Translations under genes and position numbers: made by a program | The notes under the pieces: model-generated | Database searches by the model: none | Told to the model about the DNA's origin: nothing | Seen by the model: only the letters and a program-made list of their open reading frames with translations | In this document: positions 1 through 7,232 of the stretch, piece by piece | Layout of the letters: each line of letters begins with the position of its first letter | Numbering within the stretch: position 1 is the first letter of the stretch | DNA from: Bacillota bacterium | GTDB taxonomy: Bacteria; Bacillota; Clostridia; Lachnospirales; Lachnospiraceae | Direction of reading: 5' to 3' | DNA: 9,691 nt | NCBI GenBank assembly: GCA_023387635.1 | Contig: JAEWHU010000199.1 | Span: forward strand, 1-9,691

Positions 1-261
1 ATTCATTAAGTCCCAGATGTCTTTAATATCCCCTGCAATTTTATCAACAAATTCTTTTGGCGTAATTCCTGCTTCAAGTGCTTTGTTTTCAATTTTTTGC
101 CCATGTTCATCTGTTCCAGTTTGGAAAAATACTTCATAACCTTCTTGTCTTTTAAATCTTGCAATACTATCTGCTAATACAATTTCATAGGTATTCCCAA
201 TATGAGGCTTTCCTGAAGTATACGCTATTGCAGTTGTAATGTAATATGGTTTTTTACACAT
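1..261 (-). CDS. metG: Methionyl-tRNA synthetase, N-terminal part (runs off the left edge)
   Basis: This cytoplasmic class Ia aminoacyl-tRNA synthetase charges tRNA-Met with methionine. Only the first 87 codons lie in the window; the frame is open to base 1. The translation begins MCKKPYYITTAIAYTSGKPH and carries the class I HIGH signature as HIGN at about residues 20-23. It is followed by FQTGTDEHGQKIE, a stretch typical of bacterial MetRS that lines the active site. The ATG at 261 has a perfect AGGAGG (269-274) seven bases upstream. The gene sits directly behind a T-box leader with terminator, so it is probably induced when uncharged tRNA-Met accumulates. The KMSKS loop, anticodon-binding domain and any C-terminal tRNA-binding domain lie outside the window. 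The family assignment is firm from these motifs. Confidence 0.95.
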   Translation of the reverse strand, partial: MCKKPYYITTAIAYTSGKPHIGNTYEIVLADSIARFKRQEGYEVFFQTGTDEHGQKIENKALEAGITPKEFVDKIAGDIKDIWDLMN

Positions 262-285
262 ATAAATTCCTCCTATTATTTATAC

Positions 286-323
286 AAAAAAGCTCTCGTC
301 TTTAATTACTTAAAGACGAGAGC
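286..323 (-). terminator. T-box-controlled intrinsic terminator before metG
   Basis: A perfect 13-bp stem (292-304 paired with 311-323) with a 6-base loop is followed on the minus strand by six T residues (286-291). It lies about 25 bases upstream of the metG start. In the T-box mechanism it competes with the antiterminator that contains the conserved T-box sequence just 5' of it. Confidence 0.93.
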
Positions 324-581
324 AAATATTTACAATTCTAATCCCGTGGTACCACTTTAATTTAATCAGATAAACTGATCCTCATTAATCACGATAACGG
401 GTGAACCCGTCGTAGCCTAAAGTTCTTTCTATGGTATTAATATAGAAATTACGTTCAGTACGAAGCTCTAGGACCATCTTCATTAATTCCTTCATCACCT
501 CTTTTCAGCTACCGAGGCTCTCTGCTCATGACATCCTTAATTACTCTTCCCTTCATTGCCATTACATATAAAGTATATTAT
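286..581 (-). promoter_or_regulatory. T-box riboswitch leader of metG
   Basis: The untranslated leader of metG reads as a T-box element on the minus strand. In transcript order it has an AGTAA motif (541-545) and a GCAGAGAGCC segment of stem I. Next comes a distal hairpin with the GGTAGCTGAAA loop, then AUG triplets at 481-483 and 475-477 in the expected specifier-loop region. The conserved box reads GUGGUACCACGGG, the complement of about 344-356. Its UGGU would pair with the ACCA end of an uncharged tRNA whose discriminator base is A, as in tRNA-Met. A terminator hairpin follows. The specifier AUG matches the downstream metG. Which of the two AUGs is the specifier cannot be fixed by eye. The 5' end is inferred from the promoter at 588-616. 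Confidence 0.9.
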
Positions 582-587
582 TAATTT

Positions 588-616
588 AGGATAGCATGGA
601 GTGTTTTCTTTGTCAA
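588..616 (-). promoter_or_regulatory. SigA-type promoter of the metG T-box leader
   Basis: The minus strand has TTGACA (611-616), a 17-base spacer and TATCCT (588-593), preceded by TG one base upstream to give an extended -10. A start near 581 would put the first stem I bases of the T-box close to the transcript 5' end, which fits. The 98 bases between this promoter and the end of the next gene at 715 show no clear terminator or gene. Confidence 0.85.
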
Positions 617-714
617 TCAGTATTTGCCTTTTAATATGTTCCATTTACCCAAATTTACTCTTATCATTATAATATCCATTTATAAATATAATATAACAGC
701 ATTTCTCTAAACCA

Positions 715-2076
715 TTAATCCTCTGTTGCTCTAAGGGTTTCATTAATAATCTGTATCATTATATCCTTTGTTAACATACTTGCTGCATATCCATGGATAT
801 TGCCATTCTTATCTATCATAAAGGTGGTTGGAAATGCATTAATATAATAAGATGATAGTAACTCACCTGTAGTGTCAAAAACAACTGGGAATGTATATCC
901 ATTCTCATCTAAAAATTCGATTATTTCTTCCTTTGTCGCATCCTGATTATTTGGATATTCATCACTACTTGGATTTGCAACACCAAGTATTACTACATCA
1001 TCTTTATTTAAATTATATTCTTGATACAACTCTTCAATATCAGGCATCTCTTTTTTACAAGGTGGGCACCAAGTAGCCCAGAAATTTAAGAATACAACTT
1101 TGCCTTTATAATCAGAAAGAGTATGGGTATTACCATATTGATCTACTAATGTAAAATCTATACTTGGAGTAACTTTTTTACCAGTGTCATCAGTGGTTTT
1201 ATCTTCCTCATTAGAACCATTATTCCCATTGGTATCCTCGTTTTTAAAGGATTCATCGCCTTTTTGGTTATCCTCGTCTTCTAAGGTTTCATCTCCTGTA
1301 TAGTCCTTAGAATCATTACGATCTCCATATTGCTGTTCTGCTGTATATATACTAAGGTATTTTGATATCCCATTCATCCATCCGGTAAATGTCATAATAC
1401 CCATAATAATCAATATAATTCCACCTAATTTTACAGTGTACTTAAGAAGTTTCTTATTTCTATTTAAGAATTCTAAAGCTTTTGTTGTGAAAATCCCTAA
1501 AATTAAAAAGGGCAATACAAACCCTAAAGTATATAAGATAACTAAACCATATCCTGTGAAAGAATTTTTAGCACTTGATGCTAATATTAAAACAGAAGAT
1601 AACGCAGGTCCTACACATGGTGTCCAAGCAAAGCTAAAGGTAAATCCCATAACTAAAGCCACAAGTGGATTCATTGTACGATTTAAAAAATTAATCTGTA
1701 TTTTCTTAGTATTTTGTAAAAATTTTAAGTCAAATATACCAAGTTGAAATAAACCAAGAATAATAATAAGAATTCCTCCGATACGAGTAAATAACATCTT
1801 ATTATGGTTAAAAAAATTACCAAGTGCAGTAAATGATAAACCTAATATAAAAAATGAGAATGAAATACCTAGAACAAACATTAAGGTATGTAAAAACACT
1901 TTCTTTCTATTATATTTAAAACTTCCATCAACTTCACTATCAGCCGTACTACCCGATAAATATCCCATATATACAGGTATTAATGGTATAACGCAAGGTG
2001 AAAAGAAGGAAATAACACCTTCTAAAAATACAAGGATAAAACTTATGCTCCCTGCTTCTACTAGTCCATCGAACAT
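715..2076 (-). CDS. Fused CcdA-type membrane electron carrier and TlpA/ResA-type thioredoxin
   Basis: The protein has 453 residues. Residues 1 to about 240 form a hydrophobic CcdA/DsbD-type domain with several membrane segments and the two family cysteine motifs, SPC at Cys28 and WTPC at Cys154. A very acidic, Asp/Glu/Asn-rich linker of about 60 residues (roughly 246-305) follows. Residues about 308-453 form an AhpC/TSA-TlpA thioredoxin fold with the active site WCPPC (Cys337, Cys340) and a cis-Pro segment FPTTFMID. By family knowledge, the membrane part passes electrons from cytoplasmic thioredoxin to the outer domain, which reduces disulfides outside the membrane. The fusion supplies carrier and acceptor in one chain. 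The ATG at 2076 has an AAAGGGG-type site about seven bases upstream. The client is unknown; no cytochrome c maturation gene is visible nearby. It is transcribed divergently from the DUF885 lipoprotein. Confidence 0.92.
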   Translation of the reverse strand: MFDGLVEAGSISFILVFLEGVISFFSPCVIPLIPVYMGYLSGSTADSEVDGSFKYNRKKVFLHTLMFVLGISFSFFILGLSFTALGNFFNHNKMLFTRIGGILIIILGLFQLGIFDLKFLQNTKKIQINFLNRTMNPLVALVMGFTFSFAWTPCVGPALSSVLILASSAKNSFTGYGLVILYTLGFVLPFLILGIFTTKALEFLNRNKKLLKYTVKLGGIILIIMGIMTFTGWMNGISKYLSIYTAEQQYGDRNDSKDYTGDETLEDEDNQKGDESFKNEDTNGNNGSNEEDKTTDDTGKKVTPSIDFTLVDQYGNTHTLSDYKGKVVFLNFWATWCPPCKKEMPDIEELYQEYNLNKDDVVILGVANPSSDEYPNNQDATKEEIIEFLDENGYTFPVVFDTTGELLSSYYINAFPTTFMIDKNGNIHGYAASMLTKDIMIQIINETLRATED

Positions 2077-2115
2077 TTATAACCCCTTTCTTAAACTTTA
2101 TGAATTGTTAAGCCG

Positions 2116-2145
2116 ATTATAACATACTTTAAATAAAAGATGTAA
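2116..2145 (-). promoter_or_regulatory. Promoter of the CcdA-TlpA fusion gene
   Basis: The minus strand has a perfect TATAAT (2116-2121) with an extended-10 TG (TGTTATAAT), and TTACAT (2140-2145) 18 bases upstream as a weak -35. The predicted start lies about 35 bases before the ATG at 2076. The -35 is only five bases from that of the divergent promoter. Confidence 0.7.
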
Positions 2146-2150
2146 CTAAT

Positions 2151-2178
2151 TTCACAAATATACATACCATGCTATAAT
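2151..2178 (+). promoter_or_regulatory. Promoter of the DUF885 lipoprotein gene
   Basis: The plus strand has TTCACA (2151-2156), a 16-base spacer and a perfect TATAAT (2173-2178), preceded by TGC to form an extended -10. A start near 2185 would give a leader of about 110 bases before the ATG at 2295. No terminator-like hairpin or recognisable riboswitch is visible in that AT-rich leader. Confidence 0.7.
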
Positions 2179-2294
2179 AGGATTAAAAACGGTAAACATT
2201 AATATACTATTATATATAATAACGAAAACCCTATATAAGATATATCAATATGATAGCCTATTTATTACACATAAACTAAATTAGGAGGACTACT

Positions 2295-4040
2295 ATGTCT
2301 AAATTTAAAAAACGCTATTTACTTCCCCTATTATTTGTAGTACTAACCGTACTAACTATGGGATGTAATCTTAAAAGTTCTAAAAAGGTAGAAGAGGATT
2401 TTACCTCCTTTACAAATCGCGTTTTTACCACAGAGGTTCAACAAGATACCATAACACTAAATTTCTCCTTGGCTAACCCTAAGGCCTATGGTATTAATAA
2501 CCCAGAGATAACATTTGGCGAATTCTCTACCCGCTCCTTAGAAGATATGATAATTCGATCTGAAAACTATTTGTCTACCTTAAAACAATTTAACTATAAT
2601 GAACTGTCTGAATCAGATAAGTTGACTTATGATATTCTAAAAAAAGATTTAGAATTAGAGCTAAATCTAGGTGATTACATACTCTACACAGAAATATTAG
2701 GTCCAACTACAGGAATTCAAGCACAATTACCTGTTCTATTAGCAGAATATAATTTCTACAATAAGAATGACATTGAAACTTATCTCAAATTATTACCTCA
2801 TGTATATACTTACTTTAAAGATATCATTCTATTTGAACAGGAAAAAAGCGCAGCTGGATTATTTATGAATGATGATGTAGCTAATAATATTATTAGCCAA
2901 TGTAGTGACTTTATTAAGGATAAAGATAATAATTATCTAGTTGAAATCTTTAATGACAAAATAGCTACATTTGACGGACTGACTGAAAAGGAAATAGCAA
3001 ACTATGAGAAGTTAAACAAAGAAGCGGTTAAAAACTATATTATTCCAGCTTATGAACTACTAATTACAGAACTAGAGAAATTAAAAGGTACTGGAACCAA
3101 TGCAGAAGGGTTATCCCATTATGAGAAGGGTAAAGAATATTACGAGTATCTTATTGCATCAAGAACTGGTTCTTCAAAGTCTGTCAAAGATCTAAAGAAA
3201 ATGTTAGATAACTCTATTAATACAAACCTTGTTCGTTTAGGTAACATGATAGAGAAAGACCCTTCTATCTATGATAAGACTATGAATCCAACTTATACTT
3301 TAACAGAACCTTCTGAAATTATAGAATATTTAAAGGAAGGTATTAGAGAAGATTTTCCACCTGCACCTAAAGTTAATTATTCGATAAAATATGTGCATGA
3401 ATCCTTACAAGAACATTTAAGCCCTGCTATGTATTTAATTCCTGCTGTAGATAATTATCAAGATAATATTATCTATATTAATAATAATCCTAGCTATGAC
3501 ATGTCGCAAATATTCCCTACTATAGCACATGAAGGCTATCCAGGACATTTATATCAATCTGTATATTTTAGGTCAAAAAATCCTGCTCCAATCCGTAGTT
3601 TACTAAGCTTTGGAGGATATGTAGAGGGTTGGGCAACTTATGTTGAATACTACTCCTTTCATATTGCAGGATTTGACCCTAAGGTTGCAACCTTCCTAGA
3701 AGCTAGTATGGCGGCAAATATGGCTCTATATTGCCGATTAGATATTGGTATCCATTATGATGGTTGGTCCTTATCCGATACAACGGCTTATTTGAAACAA
3801 TTCGGATTAACAGATGAGCATACAATTAAAACTTTATACACAACAATGCTAGATGAACCAGCACTTTATCCACAATACGGCATTGGTTATCTGGAATTTG
3901 TTAATTTAAAAAATATCGCTAAAAAAGAACTTGGGGATAATTTTGATTTAAAAGATTTCCATACATTTCTACTCGATATTGGTCCTTCTCAATTTGAAGT
4001 GATTGAGTCAAGGCTAAACATGTGGTTAAAGAATCAATAA
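2295..4040 (+). CDS. DUF885-family putative metallopeptidase lipoprotein
   Basis: The protein has 581 residues. It begins with a basic, then hydrophobic signal peptide ending LTMGC, so Cys24 is the probable lipidated residue after signal peptidase II cleavage; the lipobox is slightly non-canonical. The rest matches the DUF885 layout. An alpha-helical first half is followed by an HExxxGH-type motif, HEGYPGH (His412, Glu413, His418), and downstream GGYVEGWATYVEYY with Glu444. His412, His418 and Glu444 would be the zinc ligands and Glu413 the general base of a gluzincin-like site. By family resemblance it is a metal-dependent peptidase on the outer face of the membrane; the substrate is unknown. 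The start is supported by AGGAGG (2283-2288) six bases upstream. It stands alone on the plus strand between a divergent promoter and a strong terminator. Confidence 0.88.
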   Translation: MSKFKKRYLLPLLFVVLTVLTMGCNLKSSKKVEEDFTSFTNRVFTTEVQQDTITLNFSLANPKAYGINNPEITFGEFSTRSLEDMIIRSENYLSTLKQFNYNELSESDKLTYDILKKDLELELNLGDYILYTEILGPTTGIQAQLPVLLAEYNFYNKNDIETYLKLLPHVYTYFKDIILFEQEKSAAGLFMNDDVANNIISQCSDFIKDKDNNYLVEIFNDKIATFDGLTEKEIANYEKLNKEAVKNYIIPAYELLITELEKLKGTGTNAEGLSHYEKGKEYYEYLIASRTGSSKSVKDLKKMLDNSINTNLVRLGNMIEKDPSIYDKTMNPTYTLTEPSEIIEYLKEGIREDFPPAPKVNYSIKYVHESLQEHLSPAMYLIPAVDNYQDNIIYINNNPSYDMSQIFPTIAHEGYPGHLYQSVYFRSKNPAPIRSLLSFGGYVEGWATYVEYYSFHIAGFDPKVATFLEASMAANMALYCRLDIGIHYDGWSLSDTTAYLKQFGLTDEHTIKTLYTTMLDEPALYPQYGIGYLEFVNLKNIAKKELGDNFDLKDFHTFLLDIGPSQFEVIESRLNMWLKNQ

Positions 4041-4053
4041 TAATTTTTTTGAA

Positions 4054-4105
4054 GCTCCAACTTGTAATAAACAGTTTAACAGAAACCGTTTTCACAAGTT
4101 GGAGC
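4054..4105. terminator. Bidirectional terminator between convergent genes
   Basis: A perfect 12-bp stem (4054-4065 with 4094-4105) encloses a 28-base loop. It is followed on the plus strand by ATTTTT and, read on the minus strand, by a run of seven T residues (4044-4050). It can therefore end both the DUF885 transcript and the convergent ABC exporter operon. The loop contains the short AAAC and GTTT complements, which may form a smaller inner helix. Confidence 0.9.
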
Positions 4106-4142
4106 ATTTTTCATTATATATGTACTCTGATCTAGAAGGAAA

Positions 4143-4919
4143 TTACGATCCTGTAGACTTATAATGCCTTACCCCTACACGAAAGAATAAATAACAAGGA
4201 ATAATAAAAAGGATCGCTAATAAAGGCAAAAATATATAACCCACATGATTAACCCTTCCATAAACATATAGAAGAGGATAATACTGTGTAAGTGCATATG
4301 GAATAATATAAGTGGAGAACCAAAGTACCTTCTTCCCATAGACATTAAAAGGATATTTACCATGTTCTTTGGCACCATCGGTAAATATATTCATAAACTC
4401 TAGTCCTTCTGTTGTAAAAAAGCAAAATCCTGCATACACAATAAATAGACCGATAAAAATAAATGTACCGCCAATTATCATAAATATTACAGTTACAACA
4501 CGACCAATATTCCAGTCTATTTCACTTTTTACAACTCCGTAACTAAGCATAACAATTGCTTGTAACATACGCCCAATTCTACTAAGTTCAAACTTACTAG
4601 CAAGAACTTGAAATATCTCATTCTTTGGCCGTACCAACACTCTATCAAACTCTCCATTTCCTAACATAGAGGGAAACGTATCAAAACCTCTACCAACAAT
4701 TTCACCTATGGAATATTGCATTAGTACAATAGAATAGCATAATAACAATTCTGAAAAGGTATAATCTCCAATTGTATTAAACCTTAGATATAAAAAGTAC
4801 ATTCCTAAGAACACATTAAAAGTAACCAAAAACTGACCAATAACAGATAGTAAAAAAGATACTTTATATTGAAGCACACTTCTAATATGAATGGATATAT
4901 AGGATAAATATAATTTCAT
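4143..4919 (-). CDS. ABC-2 type exporter permease, second subunit (ABC2_membrane_6/DUF990-like)
   Basis: The protein has 258 residues and about six predicted membrane segments, with a short cytoplasmic N-terminus (MKLYLSYISIHIRSVLQYK). The soluble stretch GRGFDTFPSMLGNGEFDRVL followed by RPKNE, just before the third hydrophobic region, is typical of the ABC2_membrane_6 (formerly DUF990) permeases. It is the last gene of the exporter operon and probably pairs with the permease encoded at 5039-5842 and the ATPase at 5852-6943. The SD is AAGGAGG (4931-4937), eleven bases from the ATG, a rather long spacing. A small hairpin (4938-4956) abuts the SD. The substrate cannot be told from sequence; relatives have been linked to export of drugs or lipophilic compounds. 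The gene ends about 40 bases before the shared terminator. Confidence 0.85.
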   Translation of the reverse strand: MKLYLSYISIHIRSVLQYKVSFLLSVIGQFLVTFNVFLGMYFLYLRFNTIGDYTFSELLLCYSIVLMQYSIGEIVGRGFDTFPSMLGNGEFDRVLVRPKNEIFQVLASKFELSRIGRMLQAIVMLSYGVVKSEIDWNIGRVVTVIFMIIGGTFIFIGLFIVYAGFCFFTTEGLEFMNIFTDGAKEHGKYPFNVYGKKVLWFSTYIIPYALTQYYPLLYVYGRVNHVGYIFLPLLAILFIIPCYLFFRVGVRHYKSTGS

Positions 4920-4937
4920 CTTCTAATTAACCTCCTT

Positions 4938-4996
4938 GATGCCGCTCTATGGCATCTCGATAATATGCGAAAAGCAGATTTTTTCGTGCTTTTTGC
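4938..4996 (-). other. Two hairpins in the gap between the permease genes
   Basis: One perfect 6-bp stem (4938-4943 with 4951-4956, 7-base loop) lies directly next to the SD of the downstream permease. A second 10-bp stem with one imperfect pair (4967-4976 with 4987-4996, 10-base loop) lies just upstream in the transcript. Neither has the layout of an intrinsic terminator. They may tune translation or stability of the distal permease message; this is inference. Confidence 0.5.
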
Positions 4997-4998
4997 CA

Positions 4999-5038
4999 GG
5001 TTAAAAAAATATTTCAACGTTTGAAATATTTTTTAACC
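4999..5038 (-). other. Long AT-rich hairpin directly after the first permease gene
   Basis: An 18-bp stem with one bulged A/T (4999-5017 with 5021-5038) and a 3-base loop begins on the base after the stop codon of the 5039-5842 gene, in transcript sense. No T-run follows the stem on the minus strand, where the next bases are TGGCAAAAAGC, so it is not a standard terminator. A 3'-end stabilising or processing hairpin inside the operon is one reading; partial attenuation is another. Confidence 0.65.
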
Positions 5039-5842
5039 TTAACCTCCCATCACTGTTAATTTCTTCATAGCCTTATGTTCAATACTCTTTCCTATAAGAA
5101 CCAAAAGAACTAACCAGGTTAGCTGTACTATCACTGCCTTCATTGCTTCTTCTCCTGCTATATTACCACTATAGATACGTAGTGGCGTGTTTTGCATGGA
5201 TGCAAAAGGAAGTAGCTCTATAAAGCCTCTTATTTTATCTGGAAAAAAGGGAAGTGGAACAATAGAACCTGACAGTAGATCCCCCATACTAACAGCTAAC
5301 ATACGAATACCCATAGGAGAAACTGTAAAAAAACAGGTAACATATACAATCATACAAAATGCAACTGCCAAAAGAAAAGCAATTACTAGAGTGAATATAA
5401 ATAATAGAAAACTACCTAAACTTTTCGGTAGACTAAGTCCATAAGGAGCAGGCAAAAAAGCTGCAAACAAGAGAATTGGTACACAGCGAAGTATTGCTCT
5501 AGCCAAACGATTCGCTACACTCCTTGCAAACCACATATTATAAATATTCATAGGTCTACTAAGTTCATAAGTTATATTACCACTTGTAATGGTATTAAAT
5601 ATCTCACCCTCCATAAACCAAATCATAAACAAAGAAATAAAAGATTGCTGTAACCATATGTAAGTACTAAGCTCAGATAATCCCATAGGAAACGAACTAC
5701 TATGCTCTATATAAAATGCCTTATACATTAATATCTGTAATGCTCCCCAAGCAAATTGAGTGGCAATTCCAGCAAGTGCGGCTCCTCTATATTGTAATCC
5801 GTTTATAAAACGTAATTTAAAAAATGATATATACTTTTTCAT
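5039..5842 (-). CDS. ABC-2 type exporter permease, first subunit (ABC2_membrane_6/DUF990-like)
   Basis: The protein has 267 residues with about six hydrophobic segments. It begins MKKYISFFKLRFINGLQYRG and contains the stretch WFMEGEIFNTITSGNITYEL followed by SRPMNIYN, the counterpart of the GRGFDTFPSMLGNGEF region in its partner. Such paired, diverged permeases with one ATPase are the usual makeup of ABC2_membrane_6 exporters. The ATG lies nine bases after the ATPase stop codon, with GGGGGAG just upstream (short spacing), so translation is probably coupled to the ATPase gene. Right after its own stop codon comes a long hairpin, then a 119-base gap before the second permease. The transported substrate is unknown. 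Confidence 0.85.
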   Translation of the reverse strand: MKKYISFFKLRFINGLQYRGAALAGIATQFAWGALQILMYKAFYIEHSSSFPMGLSELSTYIWLQQSFISLFMIWFMEGEIFNTITSGNITYELSRPMNIYNMWFARSVANRLARAILRCVPILLFAAFLPAPYGLSLPKSLGSFLLFIFTLVIAFLLAVAFCMIVYVTCFFTVSPMGIRMLAVSMGDLLSGSIVPLPFFPDKIRGFIELLPFASMQNTPLRIYSGNIAGEEAMKAVIVQLTWLVLLVLIGKSIEHKAMKKLTVMGG

Positions 5843-5851
5843 TATCTCCCC

Positions 5852-6943
5852 CTAAATAGCATATTGTTTATATAGATTAACAACTACTTCATCAATGGAG
5901 GTATCTATTATAGAAATATCTTTGATCTCCACCTCTTTTTCTAGTAGAGATATTACAGAAGAAATCTTTATTCTGCTTGTATCAACTTCAAGTACTGCGT
6001 GACCATTTTTATCTTCTCCTAAGACATTAGAAGAATCATCGGATACTATCTTAATACCTTCTGACCAATCTAATCCTTCTTTCATAAGGAGACCTTTAAT
6101 AGGAGATAATCTTTTATCCAAAGATAATCCTATATCCAAAAGTAATCCTTTATTCTTAGAATTGGATTTTCCATAGTAATAAAGAGATAACTTCTTGGTA
6201 TCTCCAAACTGCTTCTTCATATCCTCTATATTACCATCTAAGAGAATTTTACCTTTACCGATTAACATAATACGCTTTGTAATTGCCTCAATGTCTTGCA
6301 TATCATGTGTGGTTAGAATAACTGTAGTCTTATGCTTTTTATTTTGCTCTAATATGAAGTTTCGCACTGCAATTTTTGATACTGCATCTAACCCAATGGT
6401 TGGCTCATCAAGAAATAATATATTTGGCCTATGTAAAAGAGAGGCAGCGACTTCACAACGCATTCTTTGTCCTAAGGACAATTGTCTTGTTGGGGTTTTA
6501 ATAATTTCAGAAAGATTTAGTAGGGTGACCATTTCATCTAGGCTATCCTTAAACACAGAATTAGGGATATCATAGATATCTTTTAATAGCATAAATGAAT
6601 CAATTACAGGAACATCCCACCATAATCCAGAACGTTGTCCAAAAACAACTCCGATTTCCTTTACGTGATTCACTCTGTCCTTCCATGGGATTCTCCCATC
6701 AATAACACAGTCTCCACTATCCGGTGTAAGAATACCGCTTAAGATTTTTATAGTGCTACTTTTTCCAGCACCATTTGGTCCGATATATCCCACCATTTCA
6801 CCATCTTCAATGGTAAATGAGATATTATCTAGGGCCTTAATACTCTCGTATTGCTTGTTAAAAAAGCTCTTCATGGCTTCTTTCATACCTGCATTACGCC
6901 TTGCGACCTTATAGGTCTTGTTTAGGTTATTCACCTGAATCAT
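5852..6943 (-). CDS. ABC exporter ATP-binding subunit (NatA-like, with C-terminal extension)
   Basis: The 363-residue ATPase energises the two permeases encoded downstream. The nucleotide-binding domain shows Walker A GPNGAGKSS (55-63), a Q-loop glutamine at Gln103, a signature LSLGQ (155-159), Walker B ILFLDEP (175-181), a D-loop and the switch His213 in TTHD. An extension of about 125 residues follows the NBD, longer than in minimal ABC ATPases. It holds an imperfect hexad repeat and a final part rich in charged residues and Ile/Val. The start is set at the ATG at 6943 because a perfect AGGAGG (6951-6956) lies seven bases upstream and the protein then starts MIQVNNLNKTYKV, as in the family. 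The in-frame extension to a GTG at 7021 lacks these. First gene of the exporter operon. Confidence 0.9.
   Translation of the reverse strand: MIQVNNLNKTYKVARRNAGMKEAMKSFFNKQYESIKALDNISFTIEDGEMVGYIGPNGAGKSSTIKILSGILTPDSGDCVIDGRIPWKDRVNHVKEIGVVFGQRSGLWWDVPVIDSFMLLKDIYDIPNSVFKDSLDEMVTLLNLSEIIKTPTRQLSLGQRMRCEVAASLLHRPNILFLDEPTIGLDAVSKIAVRNFILEQNKKHKTTVILTTHDMQDIEAITKRIMLIGKGKILLDGNIEDMKKQFGDTKKLSLYYYGKSNSKNKGLLLDIGLSLDKRLSPIKGLLMKEGLDWSEGIKIVSDDSSNVLGEDKNGHAVLEVDTSRIKISSVISLLEKEVEIKDISIIDTSIDEVVVNLYKQYAI
6105..6158 (-). repeat. Three imperfect 18-bp tandem units inside the ATPase gene
   Basis: Plus-strand units at 6105-6122, 6123-6140 and 6141-6158 share the pattern GATAATCnnnTATCCAAA. The first two differ at only two positions; the third is more diverged. 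In the protein they form hexads KGLLLD, IGLSLD and KRLSPI, with KGLLMK and EGLDWS continuing the pattern more loosely. The unit is a multiple of three, so gain or loss keeps the frame. The array lies in the C-terminal extension, outside the conserved NBD motifs. Confidence 0.7.
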
Positions 6944-7137
6944 AACTATTCCTCCTGGTAGTAATATTTGTTTGAAATAGCTGAAACTGTTACAGTTTAT
7001 TTCTACAGAGGGAATCCCCACAAAGGAATTATTCCGTATAGATTGGCTAATTCAATAATATCTTGCCAAGCGCTATTACCTTGGATTTTGCCAAGGTAAA
7101 CTATGGTAAATATATTTTCTGCATAAAAATACGCATC
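6944..7137 (-). other. Untranslated leader of the ABC exporter operon, with palindromes
   Basis: The leader is about 190 bases if transcription starts near 7137. It contains a perfect 9-bp hairpin (7076-7084 with 7091-7099, 6-base loop). The octamer TTGCCAAG occurs twice (7063-7070 and 7089-7096), the first inside the short palindrome CTTGCCAAG (7062-7070). A 6-bp hairpin (6984-6989 with 6993-6998) is flanked by further GAAAT/ATTTC complementarity nearer the start codon. No T-run follows any of these, so an attenuator is not evident. They could be repressor sites or a structured leader. No known riboswitch was recognised and no convincing leader peptide was found. Confidence 0.5.
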
Positions 7138-7143
7138 CTAACT

Positions 7144-7172
7144 ACTATAGTACTTTAGGAATGAATTGTCAA
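7144..7172 (-). promoter_or_regulatory. SigA-type promoter of the ABC exporter operon
   Basis: The minus strand has a consensus TTGACA (7167-7172), a 17-base spacer and TATAGT (7144-7149). It lies downstream of the terminator at 7240-7266, so the exporter operon can be transcribed independently of the small RNA unit. Confidence 0.85.
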
Positions 7173-7232
7173 TAATATGTAAAAAGTATCTTTGCTAACA
7201 TACACTTATATTTTGATAATTAATTTTTAGTA

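Noticed and set aside
617..714. Terminator for the CcdA-TlpA gene
   Set aside because: The gap is AT-rich but I found no stable hairpin followed by T residues.
4999..5038. Terminator call for the long hairpin after the first permease
   Set aside because: The stem is long, but no run of T follows it on the transcribed strand, and a cognate permease gene follows in the same direction.
5187..5444. Plus-strand open frame inside the first permease gene
   Set aside because: Antisense shadow of a clear ABC permease. The other plus-strand frames at 891, 1436, 6195, 8213 and 8720, and the minus-strand frame at 3919, are shadows of well-supported genes in the same way.
6944..7021. Extending the ABC ATPase to a GTG at 7021 (26 extra residues)
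   Set aside because: The extra residues do not look like ABC ATPase sequence, and the ATG at 6943 has a perfect AGGAGG at good spacing and a family-typical start.
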